DNA of 64,000 bases from Prochlorococcus sp. scB243_495K23 (GTDB lineage: Bacteria > Cyanobacteriota > Cyanobacteriia > PCC-6307 > Cyanobiaceae): the NCBI GenBank assembly GCA_000635495.1, contig JFLW01000041.1:95501-159500 (forward strand), given 5' to 3'. Below are positions 1 to 8,185 of this stretch, in pieces. Below the pieces are notes generated by a model. That model was not told the DNA's origin. It worked only from the letters and a program-made list of their open reading frames with translations, and did no database searches. How positions within the stretch are numbered: position 1 is the first letter of the stretch; each line of letters opens with the position of its first letter. The translations under genes were made by a program, and so were the position numbers.

Positions 1-99
1 TTCTAATCCTAATCTTTTGGATTCTATTACTAATTCTTTTCCAAGCTCGCCACTACCAAGTAATAAAATTTTCTTTTTAGAAAAAATTGATTCTTTCAT
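1..99 (-). CDS. purT: Formate-dependent GAR transformylase, N-terminal fragment (PurT)
   Basis: The first 33 codons of a minus-strand gene that runs off the left edge. They begin MKESIFSKKKILLLGSGELG and continue GKELVIESKRLGLE. A Rossmann-type GSGELGKE loop directly after the start is typical of PurT, the ATP-grasp enzyme that formylates GAR with free formate in purine synthesis. PurK has a related start, but the GSGELGKELVIE wording fits PurT better. The ATP-grasp domain itself lies outside the window. Confidence 0.75.
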   Translation of the reverse strand, partial: MKESIFSKKKILLLGSGELGKELVIESKRLGLE

Positions 100-110
100 A
101 TATATAAAAC

Positions 111-353
111 TTATTCCTCATCGCCAGAAGGTTGTGAAGATGTATCATCTGTAATTTTTTTATCTTTAGAATAACTAAATAAAAAATTTCTACCAAACCA
201 ATTTTGACTTCGCATGCTATTAGTTATTGATCTTGAAATTGCTCCTAAAAAAAAGATTCCAATCATTGCCCAAATAATTCTTTCTAAAGCAATTGCAGGT
301 GAAAAGCCTTGACCGGAATTAATAATTTCAGTAAGTGGGTCTAAAGGGTCCAA
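111..353 (-). CDS. Small membrane protein of unknown function (80 aa)
   Basis: Not recognised as a named family. It has one hydrophobic segment at about residues 25-43 (RIIWAMIGIFFLGAIS), a short basic stretch after it and a polar acidic tail ending SGDEE. It lies just upstream of purT on the same strand, with an 11-base gap, so the two could be co-transcribed. The hydrophobic run flanked by charged residues supports a real single-span protein rather than a chance reading frame. Confidence 0.6.
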   Translation of the reverse strand: MDPLDPLTEIINSGQGFSPAIALERIIWAMIGIFFLGAISRSITNSMRSQNWFGRNFLFSYSKDKKITDDTSSQPSGDEE

Positions 354-498
354 ATTTAAACAGATTAGTAATACTAATTATAGAGGGTTAAATAAATGAA
401 AAATTAAAACTTATAAAAGAAATAACCAAAACTACCATATAAGTTAAACACAATAAAGTCTATACAATGCTATCTTCAAAGGGTGATTTTTTTTAGAC

Positions 499-978
499 AT
501 GCAAGTTGACGTACAAAATACTACTGTTCTTTCCGCAGACGGATCATCCATAAAACTAGGAGAATATTCAGGGGAGGTAATTTTAGTTGTTAATGTAGCT
601 AGTTATTGTGGAAATACTGCTCAGTATGAGGATCTTCAAAAGCTACATGATTTATATTCAAGCAAGGGTCTTAGAATACTTGCATTCCCTTGTAATGATT
701 TTGGTAAACAAGAACCCGACTCACTTCCAGAAATTAAAGATTTTTGCACAACAAAATATGGCGTTAAGTTTGAAATCTATGAGAAAGTTCATGCCAAAGG
801 CAATACAACAGAACCATATACAACCCTTAACAAAGTTGAGCCTGAAGGAGATGTTGAATGGAATTTCGAAAAGTTTCTGATAGGGAAAGATAGTAAAGTA
901 ATTGCAAGATTCAAACCAGGTGTTAAACCTTTTGACGAAAACTTAATAGCAGCTATCGAGGTAGCATTAGATTCATAA
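499..978 (+). CDS. gpx: Glutathione peroxidase
   Basis: A 159-residue protein of normal length for non-selenium glutathione peroxidases, which reduce peroxides with glutathione or thioredoxin. The peroxidatic cysteine is C37 in ASYCGNTAQY. The second family motif, LAFPCNDFGKQEP, holds C65 and a Gln near 71, and a WNFEKFLI block near residue 122 supplies the active-site Trp and Asn. C37 stands where some relatives carry selenocysteine, so this is a Cys enzyme. It stands alone, with no operon partner, and has no signal peptide, so it should be cytosolic. Confidence 0.93.
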   Translation: MQVDVQNTTVLSADGSSIKLGEYSGEVILVVNVASYCGNTAQYEDLQKLHDLYSSKGLRILAFPCNDFGKQEPDSLPEIKDFCTTKYGVKFEIYEKVHAKGNTTEPYTTLNKVEPEGDVEWNFEKFLIGKDSKVIARFKPGVKPFDENLIAAIEVALDS

Positions 979-1117
979 AAACTTTCTTACAATTCAAATT
1001 AATATATTAAAAATAAACACCGTTTATATTGAACTTAAAAAATAGCAAATTAGTCTAAAAATCATCCTATTTTTAGAATTCAATCATTTCTACTATTCTT
1101 TAATTTAATTTAAAGTT

Positions 1118-1414
1118 TTATTTATTATCAGAATCAACTTCTACTTCTTTTATTTCTTCTTTAACAGTTCTTTTTTTAGGTTTTATTGATTTTACTTCTG
1201 CTTCTACTATTTCTTCTTTAACTTCGCTTTCTTCTGGTTCCTCTGATTTTACTTTTGAATTTGCTAAGCTTTGATCCTCATCTTTACTTAAAAGGAATTT
1301 CAATAGTTTTTTAAATAATAAGAAACCTTTTTCAATTCTTTTTGGACCTAAAATCGAAAGCAAAATTACTAAAATTATGAATATTTCAGGTGAATTTAAA
1401 CCTAATAGTTTCAT
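1118..1414 (-). CDS. TatA/TatB-like membrane protein with charged tail
   Basis: The N-terminus follows the TatA/B plan. NSPEIFIILVILLSILGPKR combines a short membrane helix with the Gly-Pro hinge of twin-arginine translocase subunits, and an amphipathic helix (residues 30-42) follows. The rest, about residues 45-98, is a low-complexity Glu/Lys-rich tail with repeated KSEEPEE/VKEEIVEAEV-type segments. The hydrophobic segment and GPK hinge are visible; the Tat assignment follows from the family pattern. It is divergent and may be an accessory or paralogous subunit rather than the main TatA. Confidence 0.6.
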   Translation of the reverse strand: MKLLGLNSPEIFIILVILLSILGPKRIEKGFLLFKKLLKFLLSKDEDQSLANSKVKSEEPEESEVKEEIVEAEVKSIKPKKRTVKEEIKEVEVDSDNK

Positions 1415-1461
1415 AAAATTTCATATTCTATTTATATTTTAGTACATGCTAAAAATTTAAT

Positions 1462-1854
1462 CTAATTATTCTCAAAAGTTGGTAAATAGAGTTCCCTATT
1501 TGATGCAATTAAACCTTCTTCTTTAAAAAAAATCTCTAGATCTTTTAGATCATTTATATCTACAAATTCACCACAATTATCTAATATATTATTATGGGTG
1601 AAATTCCATAAGTTATCCAAATATTCGTCATCATCTGGAAATGCTACAAATTTTAAATAGGTATTATTCAGAGCATATTCACTAGCAAAATCAGAATCTA
1701 ATCCTTCCCTCTTAGCATCACAAAAAACTTTAGCAAATCTTTTGCCTACAGATGTTTGAGCACTTGATAAATCTAAATTACCTTGAATAGCATTTACATT
1801 TATTGGTGCAATAAAAATAATTATTGGAAGAAAAATAGATACTAATATAAACAA
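1462..1854 (-). CDS. Secreted or periplasmic protein of unknown function (130 aa)
   Basis: A cleavable-type signal peptide covers about residues 1-22 (MFILVSIFLPIIIFIAPINV, then NA). The mature part is acidic and has two Cys (FCDAKREG and NCGEF) that could form a disulfide outside the cytoplasm. No domain recognised. The aromatic and acidic pattern in the middle (FPDDDEYLDNLW) looks like conserved protein rather than noise. Confidence 0.6.
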   Translation of the reverse strand: MFILVSIFLPIIIFIAPINVNAIQGNLDLSSAQTSVGKRFAKVFCDAKREGLDSDFASEYALNNTYLKFVAFPDDDEYLDNLWNFTHNNILDNCGEFVDINDLKDLEIFFKEEGLIASNRELYLPTFENN

Positions 1855-2025
1855 GAAAAAATTTCCTTTTTAAATTTCAACTTAACATAAACTAGCAAAA
1901 AAAGTAATCAATTAGGCCTATTTTAGTAAAAGCACTTATTATAAATTAAGAAATAAATAGAAAACATAAAATCAGCTCCATATTTGAATTTATAATAAAG
2001 AAAGATTAAATAAATTTAAAATTAT

Positions 2026-3033
2026 ATGTCTTCAAATATAAGGCTAAAAGGAAGGGGAGTTAACAGGATAATTACGAGTAAGGTAATGCTATCGCCATTA
2101 GCAGGGGTTACAGATAACATTTTTAGACGACTTGTACGTAAATGGGCTCCAAATTCTTTACTTTTTACAGAAATGATAAATGCCACAAGTCTTAAAAAAG
2201 GATATGGCACACAAAAAATTAATCAAATAGATTTAGAAGAAGGTCCAATTGGAGTACAAATATTTGATAATAGGCCATATGCAGTTTCTGAAGCTGCGAA
2301 ACAAGCTGAGGACTCTGGAGCTTTCTTAATTGATATAAATATGGGATGTCCAGTAAAAAAAATTGCAAAGAAAGGTGGAGGCAGTGCCCTAATTAAAGAC
2401 CGAAAACTTGCTATAGAATTAGTCAAAAATGTTGTACAAGCTGTTAGGGTTCCCGTAACAGTAAAAACACGACTCGGATGGGATAGTAAAGAAGAAAATA
2501 TAGAGGATTTCTTATTTAAACTTCAAGATGCGGGAGCAACGATGATCACACTTCATGGAAGAACTAGAAAACAGGGTTTTTCAGGCAAGTCAGATTGGGA
2601 AATGATCGGGAGACTTAAAAAGTTGTTGGAAATTCCTGTAATTGCTAATGGAGATATCAAAAATCCAGATGACGCTCTTAATTGTTTAAAAAAAACAAAT
2701 GCTGATGGTGTAATGATTGGACGAGGAATTTTAGGATCCCCATGGAAAATAGGAGAAATAGATTATGCCCTTAGAGAAAATAAAAATTTTAAAGAACCAA
2801 ACACAGAAGAAAAACTATATTTAATTATTGAGCATCTTGATGAATTAATAAAAGAAAAAGGAGATCACGGATTGCTAATTGCAAGGAAACATATCTCATG
2901 GACATGCAAAGACTTTAAAGGAGCATCAAATTTGAGAAATAACTTGGTTAGAGCTGTTGATAAAAATGAAGTTAAAAATTTAATAATTAAAATGATTAAA
3001 ACTTTGAATAGTGAAAAAAATAGATTAGCTTAA
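2026..3033 (+). CDS. dus: tRNA-dihydrouridine synthase
   Basis: A flavin enzyme of 335 residues, normal for the family, that reduces uridine to dihydrouridine in tRNA D-loops. The FMN-binding start LSPLAGVTDNIFRRL lies at residues 22-36. INMGCPVKK contains the catalytic C108. TVKTRLGW, ITLHGRTRKQGFSG and IANGDI are the expected phosphate- and flavin-binding loops. DusB-type is likely, but Dus subfamilies cannot be separated by eye. The next gene starts 18 bases downstream on the same strand. Confidence 0.92.
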   Translation: MSSNIRLKGRGVNRIITSKVMLSPLAGVTDNIFRRLVRKWAPNSLLFTEMINATSLKKGYGTQKINQIDLEEGPIGVQIFDNRPYAVSEAAKQAEDSGAFLIDINMGCPVKKIAKKGGGSALIKDRKLAIELVKNVVQAVRVPVTVKTRLGWDSKEENIEDFLFKLQDAGATMITLHGRTRKQGFSGKSDWEMIGRLKKLLEIPVIANGDIKNPDDALNCLKKTNADGVMIGRGILGSPWKIGEIDYALRENKNFKEPNTEEKLYLIIEHLDELIKEKGDHGLLIARKHISWTCKDFKGASNLRNNLVRAVDKNEVKNLIIKMIKTLNSEKNRLA

Positions 3034-3051
3034 AGCAAATTTATTTTTTAA

Positions 3052-3309
3052 ATGAAAATTATTAGTAAAGAAACAAGTAAAAGAGTTTGTGAACACATGA
3101 ACAAAGATCACATAGATTCAGTGCACAAATATCTTATTCATTATGGGAAAATATCAAGATTTGAGAATGCTTATATGGAAGAAATTAATAATAGTTATAT
3201 AAAAATCAATTACGATGGCCAATCAGCAATTATCAATTTTAAAAATGAAATATCTGAAGAAGAAATTCATTCAACTTTAGTCTCAATGATTAAAGACATT
3301 AAAAAATAA
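3052..3309 (+). CDS. DUF2470-domain small protein
   Basis: 85 residues that match the DUF2470 pattern, an N-terminal VCEHMNKDHIDSVHKYL block followed by a short beta-rich part. In larger proteins this domain sits next to flavin-reductase-like or HugZ-type heme-handling domains; here it stands alone. It follows the dihydrouridine synthase by 18 bases and is probably co-transcribed. The role is unknown. The conserved His residues in HMNKDH could bind heme or metal, but that is inference. Confidence 0.75.
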   Translation: MKIISKETSKRVCEHMNKDHIDSVHKYLIHYGKISRFENAYMEEINNSYIKINYDGQSAIINFKNEISEEEIHSTLVSMIKDIKK

Positions 3310-3328
3310 AATAATTTACAAAAAAATT

Positions 3329-3493
3329 TTAATATTTATTTTCATAGTAATCAGTTATCTTTTTACATTCTTCAAATGAAAGCATGCTTAATCTAGATGT
3401 GGCTTTTATTTTTAGAATTGCACAAACAGCTAATAAATCAGCGCTATCAACATTAAGTGCTTCAGAAAGCTCTAGAACCCTAAGACCTTGCAT
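3329..3493 (-). CDS. 54-aa protein resembling the IF-2 N-terminal domain
   Basis: An ORF starting MQGLRVLELSEALNVDSADL, continuing LLAVCAILKIKATSRLSMLS and ending in TDYYENKY. The pattern 'RV.ELS..L.V....LL..C..L.IKA.S..S.LS.EE' is that of the helical IF-2 N-terminal subdomain found at the start of bacterial translation initiation factor 2. Here it is the whole protein. The reading frame is intact from ATG to TAA. Function unknown; a ribosome- or RNA-binding mini-protein is inference. Confidence 0.68.
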   Translation of the reverse strand: MQGLRVLELSEALNVDSADLLAVCAILKIKATSRLSMLSFEECKKITDYYENKY

Positions 3494-3537
3494 TAGTATT
3501 TAAAAAATCTTTTTCTAAATTATCAATAACCTTGAAA

Positions 3538-3774
3538 TCAATGAGCTGCATTTTTTCCCAAACCTGCAACGAATGGAAAAGTTTGTTCATCACCAAAAAT
3601 ATCTTCTGCTGAAGAATTAGAAATATTATTTTTTTTATTATCAGGCTTAATTTCTTCAATTTCATTAGAAATATTCTCTTTAATGTTATTTTCAATAACT
3701 TTTGCTAGTAAATTATTCGTATTAGAAAATATTGAAAAAACTAATACAAATAAAAACACAATAATTCTTTTCAT
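3538..3774 (-). CDS. Small secreted protein with conserved C-terminal block
   Basis: 78 residues. A signal peptide covers about 1-24 (MKRIIVFLFVLVFSIFSNTN, then NLLAK), followed by an Asn/Lys/Glu-rich linker and an ordered C-terminus, FGDEQTFPFVAGLGKNAAH, which stands out from the low-complexity linker and looks like the functional part. Function unknown. The protein should be periplasmic or lumenal. Confidence 0.62.
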   Translation of the reverse strand: MKRIIVFLFVLVFSIFSNTNNLLAKVIENNIKENISNEIEEIKPDNKKNNISNSSAEDIFGDEQTFPFVAGLGKNAAH

Positions 3775-3875
3775 AAAAAAAATTTATCTAATACTATTGT
3801 CATACGCCAATAAAGTTATTTAGAAAAACTAGTTAATTTTAAAACAAATCTATATAAATCAAAATAAAAGAATAT

Positions 3876-4112
3876 TCACCTTCCCAACTTATTCCTATTT
3901 TTAAATCTAATTAAAAAATAAAGACCTAGTAACAAAAGAATTGCCAAGGAGTACTGATTAAGAAAAACATAAACTATATATACGAAAAATGGGAACAAGC
4001 AAGCCCTCTTAAAATTTAATTTTTGTTCTTTTGACATATTTTTCCAATTTAAATATTCTTCCCATTGAAAAATCTTCTTCATTTTTCTACTTCTATTACT
4101 TCGATTAAACAT
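3876..4112 (-). CDS. Small two-span membrane protein of unknown function
   Basis: 78 residues with an N-terminal amphipathic part (IFQWEEYLNWKNMSKEQ) and hydrophobic segments at about 38-51 (PFFVYIVYVF) and 54-67 (SLAILLLLGLYFLI). A second ATG ten codons in (MKKIFQWEE, first base 4082) may be the real start, because the first ten residues are only Asn/Arg/Ser. No family recognised. Confidence 0.55.
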   Translation of the reverse strand: MFNRSNRSRKMKKIFQWEEYLNWKNMSKEQKLNFKRACLFPFFVYIVYVFLNQYSLAILLLLGLYFLIRFKNRNKLGR

Positions 4113-4215
4113 AACTTTATAAATATAGTCTTGATGATTCTTATGTTAATAAAAAATTAATCTACAATATTAAAATAGTTTTTTTCATTGAATAAAAATA
4201 TTTTTTAAATAAAAT

Positions 4216-4635
4216 ATGAACTCAAAACCAGTTTGGAAAATAGAAAAAATTGTTTTACCTCAAGATGCAGATCATGCAGGCGTGATGTGGCACGGTAAAT
4301 ATTTTAATTGGCTTGAAGAAAGCCGAATAAATGCACTTTCGGAAGTAGGTATAAGTTATTTCGAACTAACTAAAAATGGCTTAGATTTACCTTTAATCAA
4401 TACTTCTATAAAATATAAATCTCCTTTATTTCTTGGTGAAAAAATAACAATCGAGAGCGAATTCAATATTGATAAAAGTCCTAGGATTAATGTAATTTCA
4501 AAATTTCATAACAAGAAAAATGAAATCTTAACGATTGCTGAAGTCAATTTAGTTTTAATAAATAAACTGAATTTTTCTATAATAAGAAAAAGACCAGATT
4601 TCCTATCGGAAGCCTTTAGTAAATTAAATGGATGA
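4216..4635 (+). CDS. Hotdog-fold thioesterase, probably DHNA-CoA hydrolase
   Basis: 139 residues of the 4-hydroxybenzoyl-CoA thioesterase family. The catalytic block QDADHAGVMWHGKYFNWLEE (residues 16-35) carries the Asp and the HxxY pair of this family, and NTSIKYKSPLFLGEKI is the usual second strand region. In cyanobacteria this type (Synechocystis Slr0204) hydrolyses 1,4-dihydroxy-2-naphthoyl-CoA in phylloquinone synthesis, so that role is likely. A general acyl-CoA thioesterase cannot be excluded. The stop overlaps the next frame by 8 bases. Confidence 0.82.
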   Translation: MNSKPVWKIEKIVLPQDADHAGVMWHGKYFNWLEESRINALSEVGISYFELTKNGLDLPLINTSIKYKSPLFLGEKITIESEFNIDKSPRINVISKFHNKKNEILTIAEVNLVLINKLNFSIIRKRPDFLSEAFSKLNG

Positions 4636-4867
4636 AATTATTATCTGCCAATTCAACGATTTACTAATTATGAATATATTTCAAGTTATTGATTCTTATC
4701 AATATGAAATGGAATCAAGATATCAAGAAAAATCAATGCTCACAAATCTTTTTACAGAGCACAAATTTATAGGATGGTTAGGGTTGTTTATAGTATTTTT
4801 CTCTATCTTTGCAATTTTTGTTTTTCAATTTCTTGAGTGGGAAAGTAATGACAATAATAAAAGTTAA
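4628..4867 (+). CDS. Small single-span membrane protein
   Basis: Up to 79 residues. The first ATG overlaps the end of the thioesterase gene; a second in-frame ATG at 4670 (MNIFQVIDSYQYEMESRYQE) gives 65 residues and may be the true start. There is one strong membrane span, about residues 48-70 of the long form (GWLGLFIVFFSIFAIFVFQF). Function unknown. Overlap with the upstream gene suggests translational coupling. Confidence 0.55.
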   Translation: MDEIIICQFNDLLIMNIFQVIDSYQYEMESRYQEKSMLTNLFTEHKFIGWLGLFIVFFSIFAIFVFQFLEWESNDNNKS

Positions 4868-4907
4868 GAAGATTTAATGCTTATAATTCAACTGAATAAC
4901 TAAAAAA

Positions 4908-5159
4908 ATGGCTATCTACTTAAAAATAACTAACCCTACAGAGGTTGTAAAAAAAAAGACCTCAAAATGGCTTACAGATATTACACCTGAAAGAATTGAT
5001 AGAAAATTGGTCGAGGATGAAGTAATAAAAGGCATTATCGAGCAATTAACATTAGAAGGTATAAAGGGAGAAATATCAGCAATTAATGGGTTTGAAGTAA
5101 ATGAATCTTCAGTAATAACAAAAAATAATTTTGTTATTAGAAAAACAATAACTTTTTAG
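4908..5159 (+). CDS. Conserved-looking hypothetical protein (83 aa)
   Basis: A soluble protein with no signal or membrane segment, Lys-rich, with mixed alpha/beta character (MAIYLKITNPTEVV at the start, VIRKTITF at the end). It follows two plus-strand genes closely and could be the last gene of that run. No family recognised. Confidence 0.55.
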   Translation: MAIYLKITNPTEVVKKKTSKWLTDITPERIDRKLVEDEVIKGIIEQLTLEGIKGEISAINGFEVNESSVITKNNFVIRKTITF

Positions 5160-5178
5160 ATAAAAATAAAAATCTTTA

Positions 5179-6056
5179 ATGCAAAATTTTTTTATTTTAA
5201 TTATTTTAATTATTTTTATCATTTTTTTAATTTTTATAATTGTAAGAGATTATAAAATTAAGAAGAAAAAGTTAAAATTAAACAATGCCTTAAATTCCAA
5301 TTTCTTTATTCAAACAATTAATAAATTAATTGACGAGAACAAATACAATTTGTTAGAGGAGAGGATCAGATTAAGGGAAATAGATGCTTACGGTAACGAG
5401 GATTATAAAAAATGGATTGGCAATCCACATCTTAATGAAAAAGCAATTGAGAAAAATATATTTAATGGATCTAAGCGATTTAAAGAGGGTATACCATACT
5501 TCTATGAAAAAGTAATTTTAAAGAATTTGGCAGTACGGAATTATTTTTCGAAAAGTGGAGATCCTACTGTAATGAAAATCCTACTATTGATGATGAGATA
5601 ATTGGATCTATTAGAAAGCTCGAGAGTGAAGATTGGTTTGTTTTCATTGCAAGTCAAATTGAGAAATCATGCTTAAACCTAATAGAAAAAAACTACTCAA
5701 GTAAAAAAAAGGGAAACTACAAAAAAGGTATTAGATTTGAAAATCATTGTATGGAAATTCTCAAACTAAATGGCTGGGAAGTAAAAGAAACCCCTATTAC
5801 AGGAGATCAAGGGGTTGACATAATTGCCTCAATAAATGATTTGAGAATATGTATACAATGCAAAGATCATGAAAAAGCGATTGGCAATAAAGCAGTTTAG
5901 GAAATTTCAGCTGGTAAATTATTTTGGAAAGGTACACATGCAATAATAGTCTCAAAATCTGGCTTTACAAAGTCTGCTCATCGACTAGCAAAATCAAATA
6001 AAGTGGAACTAATCAATGAATATCAATTAAAAGATTTAGAAAAGTTTATTGTTTAA
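5179..6056 (+). pseudogene. Disrupted Mrr-type restriction endonuclease with N-terminal membrane helix
   Basis: One reading frame runs from ATG 5179 (membrane helix FFILIILIIFIIFLIFIIV, then a charged region) to a stop at 5601. The homologous continuation lies in another frame, from about 5544: FFEKWRSYCNENPTIDDEI, then an Mrr_cat nuclease domain with NGWEVKETPITGDQGVDII and CIQCKDHE (the D...QxK active-site pattern), ending in KDLEKFIV at 6056. One extra T in the T run at 5544-5548 would rejoin the frames. A second lesion is the TAG at 5898-5900, where relatives usually read V-Q-E-ISAGK (CAG). Two lesions argue for a decayed gene; sequencing error remains possible for the first. Confidence 0.8.
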
Positions 6057-6061
6057 AAAGT

Positions 6062-6466
6062 TTATATCAATTGAGTTAAGCCCTCTTTGTAAAGCAAAAG
6101 TGTTGTAAAAATTCCTGAGGCCCACATTAAACCTCTAGCTGTGGGGATATTAAATATATATGCACCAATATATAAAAAACGAAAAATAGGATGAATAAAT
6201 GCTGCAATTATTGCAATATTAGAGTCAGTTAAACTAATCAAACAAAGAAGACATGCGGGTGCATGTAGGGAAATACTTTCCCAACAATTTTGATGACACC
6301 AAACTGCTCTTTTTCCAAAAGAAGGTAATTCATCGAATAAAGCCCTTGGAGCAGCCATATTTTCAACAGAATATCCTGCTTTAACTCTCCCTATGGTTAA
6401 TGGGATAATTGATAATAAAACAACACCAACTGATAGACAAAGGCTCCAGGCAAAAGCTACTTGCAT
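6062..6466 (-). CDS. MAPEG-family-like membrane protein
   Basis: 134 residues with about four hydrophobic segments (near 5-25, 70-90, 92-108 and 112-128). It has the MAPEG-type block NMAAPRALFDELPSFGKRA with the downstream NCWESISLHAPA region. MAPEG proteins are small membrane enzymes related to microsomal glutathione transferases and eicosanoid enzymes; bacterial members are mostly uncharacterised. Substrate unknown. It converges on the pseudogene to its left. Confidence 0.65.
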   Translation of the reverse strand: MQVAFAWSLCLSVGVVLLSIIPLTIGRVKAGYSVENMAAPRALFDELPSFGKRAVWCHQNCWESISLHAPACLLCLISLTDSNIAIIAAFIHPIFRFLYIGAYIFNIPTARGLMWASGIFTTLLLYKEGLTQLI

Positions 6467-6583
6467 ATGATTTAAATAATATTATTAGCTTAATAATTGA
6501 AGCTCTTTATCGTGATAAATGAAAAATCATTACCATAGATAAAACTTTGCAAAAAATGCTGTAATTTATAAAAAAAATCATTT

Positions 6584-6709
6584 ATGGATATTTCAAAGAT
6601 AGTTTTAATTTTTGGCATAAGTTTACTAATATATATTGCTTTTCTGTTTTTAGGATTTTTTCTTAAAAATAAAAATCTAAAGGCACAGAATCTAAAAAAA
6701 GAAGAATAG
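6584..6709 (+). CDS. 41-aa single-span membrane protein
   Basis: A short ORF with a clean one-helix layout: MDISK, then a hydrophobic stretch IVLIFGISLLIYIAFLFLG, then a basic tail with KNKNLKAQ and KKEE. The inside-positive C-terminal tail and complete frame support a real gene. The frame on the opposite strand is Phe/Lys-rich low complexity and looks like its shadow. Function unknown. Confidence 0.5.
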   Translation: MDISKIVLIFGISLLIYIAFLFLGFFLKNKNLKAQNLKKEE

Positions 6710-6839
6710 ATTATTAATGCCACGAAAATTTACTATTTTCTCAATATTTTTATATCTTTTTGAATATATTTAATGGAAATAAAATTTGATCCAAATAATA
6801 ATAAAAGATATTTAAAATAAATAAGACAGTTGCTGGTAT

Positions 6840-7133
6840 ATGAAAAAATTTTATAAATTTCTTAAAAGTTTTCTTTTTATATCACTATGGCTTATTTTAT
6901 CCTCATTTTTAACACAATATTGGAATACCTTTCATTGGGAATATGTTTACTTAAACTTCAGAATTATATTTGATAAAGAATTCTGGTTTGTTATAGAAAA
7001 AATTCTTTCAGGATTTGATATTGGTTACTGGTTAGAAGAAGCACTAAAATTCTTAAGTTATGAAATACCTAAAGAATCATTTAAATATCTACCAATTTAT
7101 TTCGTATTAAAGTCTATTTGGATAAAGAATTAA
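6840..7133 (+). CDS. Hypothetical membrane-associated protein (97 aa)
   Basis: A Phe/Trp-rich protein with an N-terminal hydrophobic helix (FLFISLWLILSSFL, about residues 12-25), then aromatic and amphipathic sequence. No family recognised. It stands between two minus-strand genes and ends 10 bases from the fibrillin gene, with which it converges. Confidence 0.5.
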   Translation: MKKFYKFLKSFLFISLWLILSSFLTQYWNTFHWEYVYLNFRIIFDKEFWFVIEKILSGFDIGYWLEEALKFLSYEIPKESFKYLPIYFVLKSIWIKN

Positions 7134-7142
7134 TTTCTATTT

Positions 7143-7685
7143 TTAATAGATTTTAATAAATTCCTTGAAATTCTTGAATAAAGTCGGTGAATTTATTTTT
7201 CTTAAAACAAATAAAGTTCCTTTATCACCTCTACAGATTCTAAGCTTATTGCTTAAATAAGTTATCTCTAACCACCCTAATTGTTCATTATTTATTTCTT
7301 TCATTGCCTTTATATTTTTTTTCCCAAATTTAGGACCAATAACACCAGCATGTGTAAATTTGACCCCAATTTTTTTTTCATTTATGTAATTAAGTCTTAT
7401 TAAAATCCCAGTACCAATAATTGATTTTATTCCTCTAGGTTTAAGTAAATTAAGACCATTTAAATTTAAGGGATCAAGAATTTGAAGGTTATCAATAAAA
7501 GGCGAATATTTTAAAAAAGGACTTTTAGAACTACTCCACCTAAGCTCCCAAACACCCTGCAAATCATTTCTATCTTTGCTAAAGGAAAAATTATGATCAA
7601 TTTCAAGTTGTTCGGCAATATTACGTATACTCTCTGAATTTGGAGATTTAAGAAGTAAATTTAATAAATCATTTTCGGTTTCCAT
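7143..7685 (-). CDS. PAP/fibrillin-family lipid-associated protein (first copy)
   Basis: 180 residues of the plastid-lipid-associated protein family. LQGVWELRWSSS is the family's N-terminal signature strand, QILDPLNLNGLNLL resembles the lipocalin-like barrel, and WLEITYLSNKLRICRGDKGT is its C-terminal signature. These proteins associate with thylakoid lipids and plastoglobule-like particles and are linked to photoprotection in plants and cyanobacteria. There is no signal peptide, so a peripheral cytosolic-face location is likely. A second family member lies at 10115-10885. Confidence 0.8.
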   Translation of the reverse strand: METENDLLNLLLKSPNSESIRNIAEQLEIDHNFSFSKDRNDLQGVWELRWSSSKSPFLKYSPFIDNLQILDPLNLNGLNLLKPRGIKSIIGTGILIRLNYINEKKIGVKFTHAGVIGPKFGKKNIKAMKEINNEQLGWLEITYLSNKLRICRGDKGTLFVLRKINSPTLFKNFKEFIKIY

Positions 7686-7763
7686 TTATAAACGCTGGAG
7701 TATATAGCTAAGGATAAATACTTACCTCCATGTGCTATATTCTACCCAGAATATGTTGATTTG

Positions 7764-8048
7764 ATGACAAAGAGCTATTGGCTTAAGAAAATTTCAATTC
7801 CAAATGCTGATTTATTTCTGGAATATATAAGGACAGTATTGCCTTGGATTAAATCTGTGGGAGGAGTAATAGTAAAAAGGGATTTAATACAAGAATCAAC
7901 CTCAAATGAATGGGATGGAGGGCAGCTTGGATTAGTAATTGAATTCGAATCAAAATTTGCTGCTAAAAAAGCATTTTATTCTGAAGTATTTCAAAAATAT
8001 CTGCAGTCCAGAGATTTAATGGAACTTGTTACTATAAGTACTCTTTAA
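7764..8048 (+). CDS. DUF1330-like small protein
   Basis: About 94 residues with the DUF1330 (dimeric alpha/beta barrel) pattern: a YWLKKISIPNADLFLEYIRT start, GGVIVKRD, then LGLVIEFESKFAAKKAFYSE near the end. I place the start at ATG 7764; a TTG one codon upstream would add one Met. Function unknown; the fold resembles small oxygenase or muconolactone-isomerase-like barrels. Confidence 0.65.
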   Translation: MTKSYWLKKISIPNADLFLEYIRTVLPWIKSVGGVIVKRDLIQESTSNEWDGGQLGLVIEFESKFAAKKAFYSEVFQKYLQSRDLMELVTISTL

Positions 8049-8185
8049 AAAAATCAACAAATATCGACCTCACACAAACAACTTATAAGTATTTATTACT
8101 ATTAAATTATTTATGTAATATTTATAACTTCACTAGCAATAGCATATTTTGCAAAATTTAATTGTAAAAGTAATCCGTTAATCAA

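Noticed and set aside
3480..3695. 71-residue minus-strand ORF
   Set aside because: Overlaps the secreted protein at 3538-3774 in another frame, with Lys/Leu low complexity; shadow.
6490..6723. 77-residue minus-strand ORF
   Set aside because: Phe/Arg-rich low complexity; antisense shadow of the 41-aa one-helix protein at 6584-6709.
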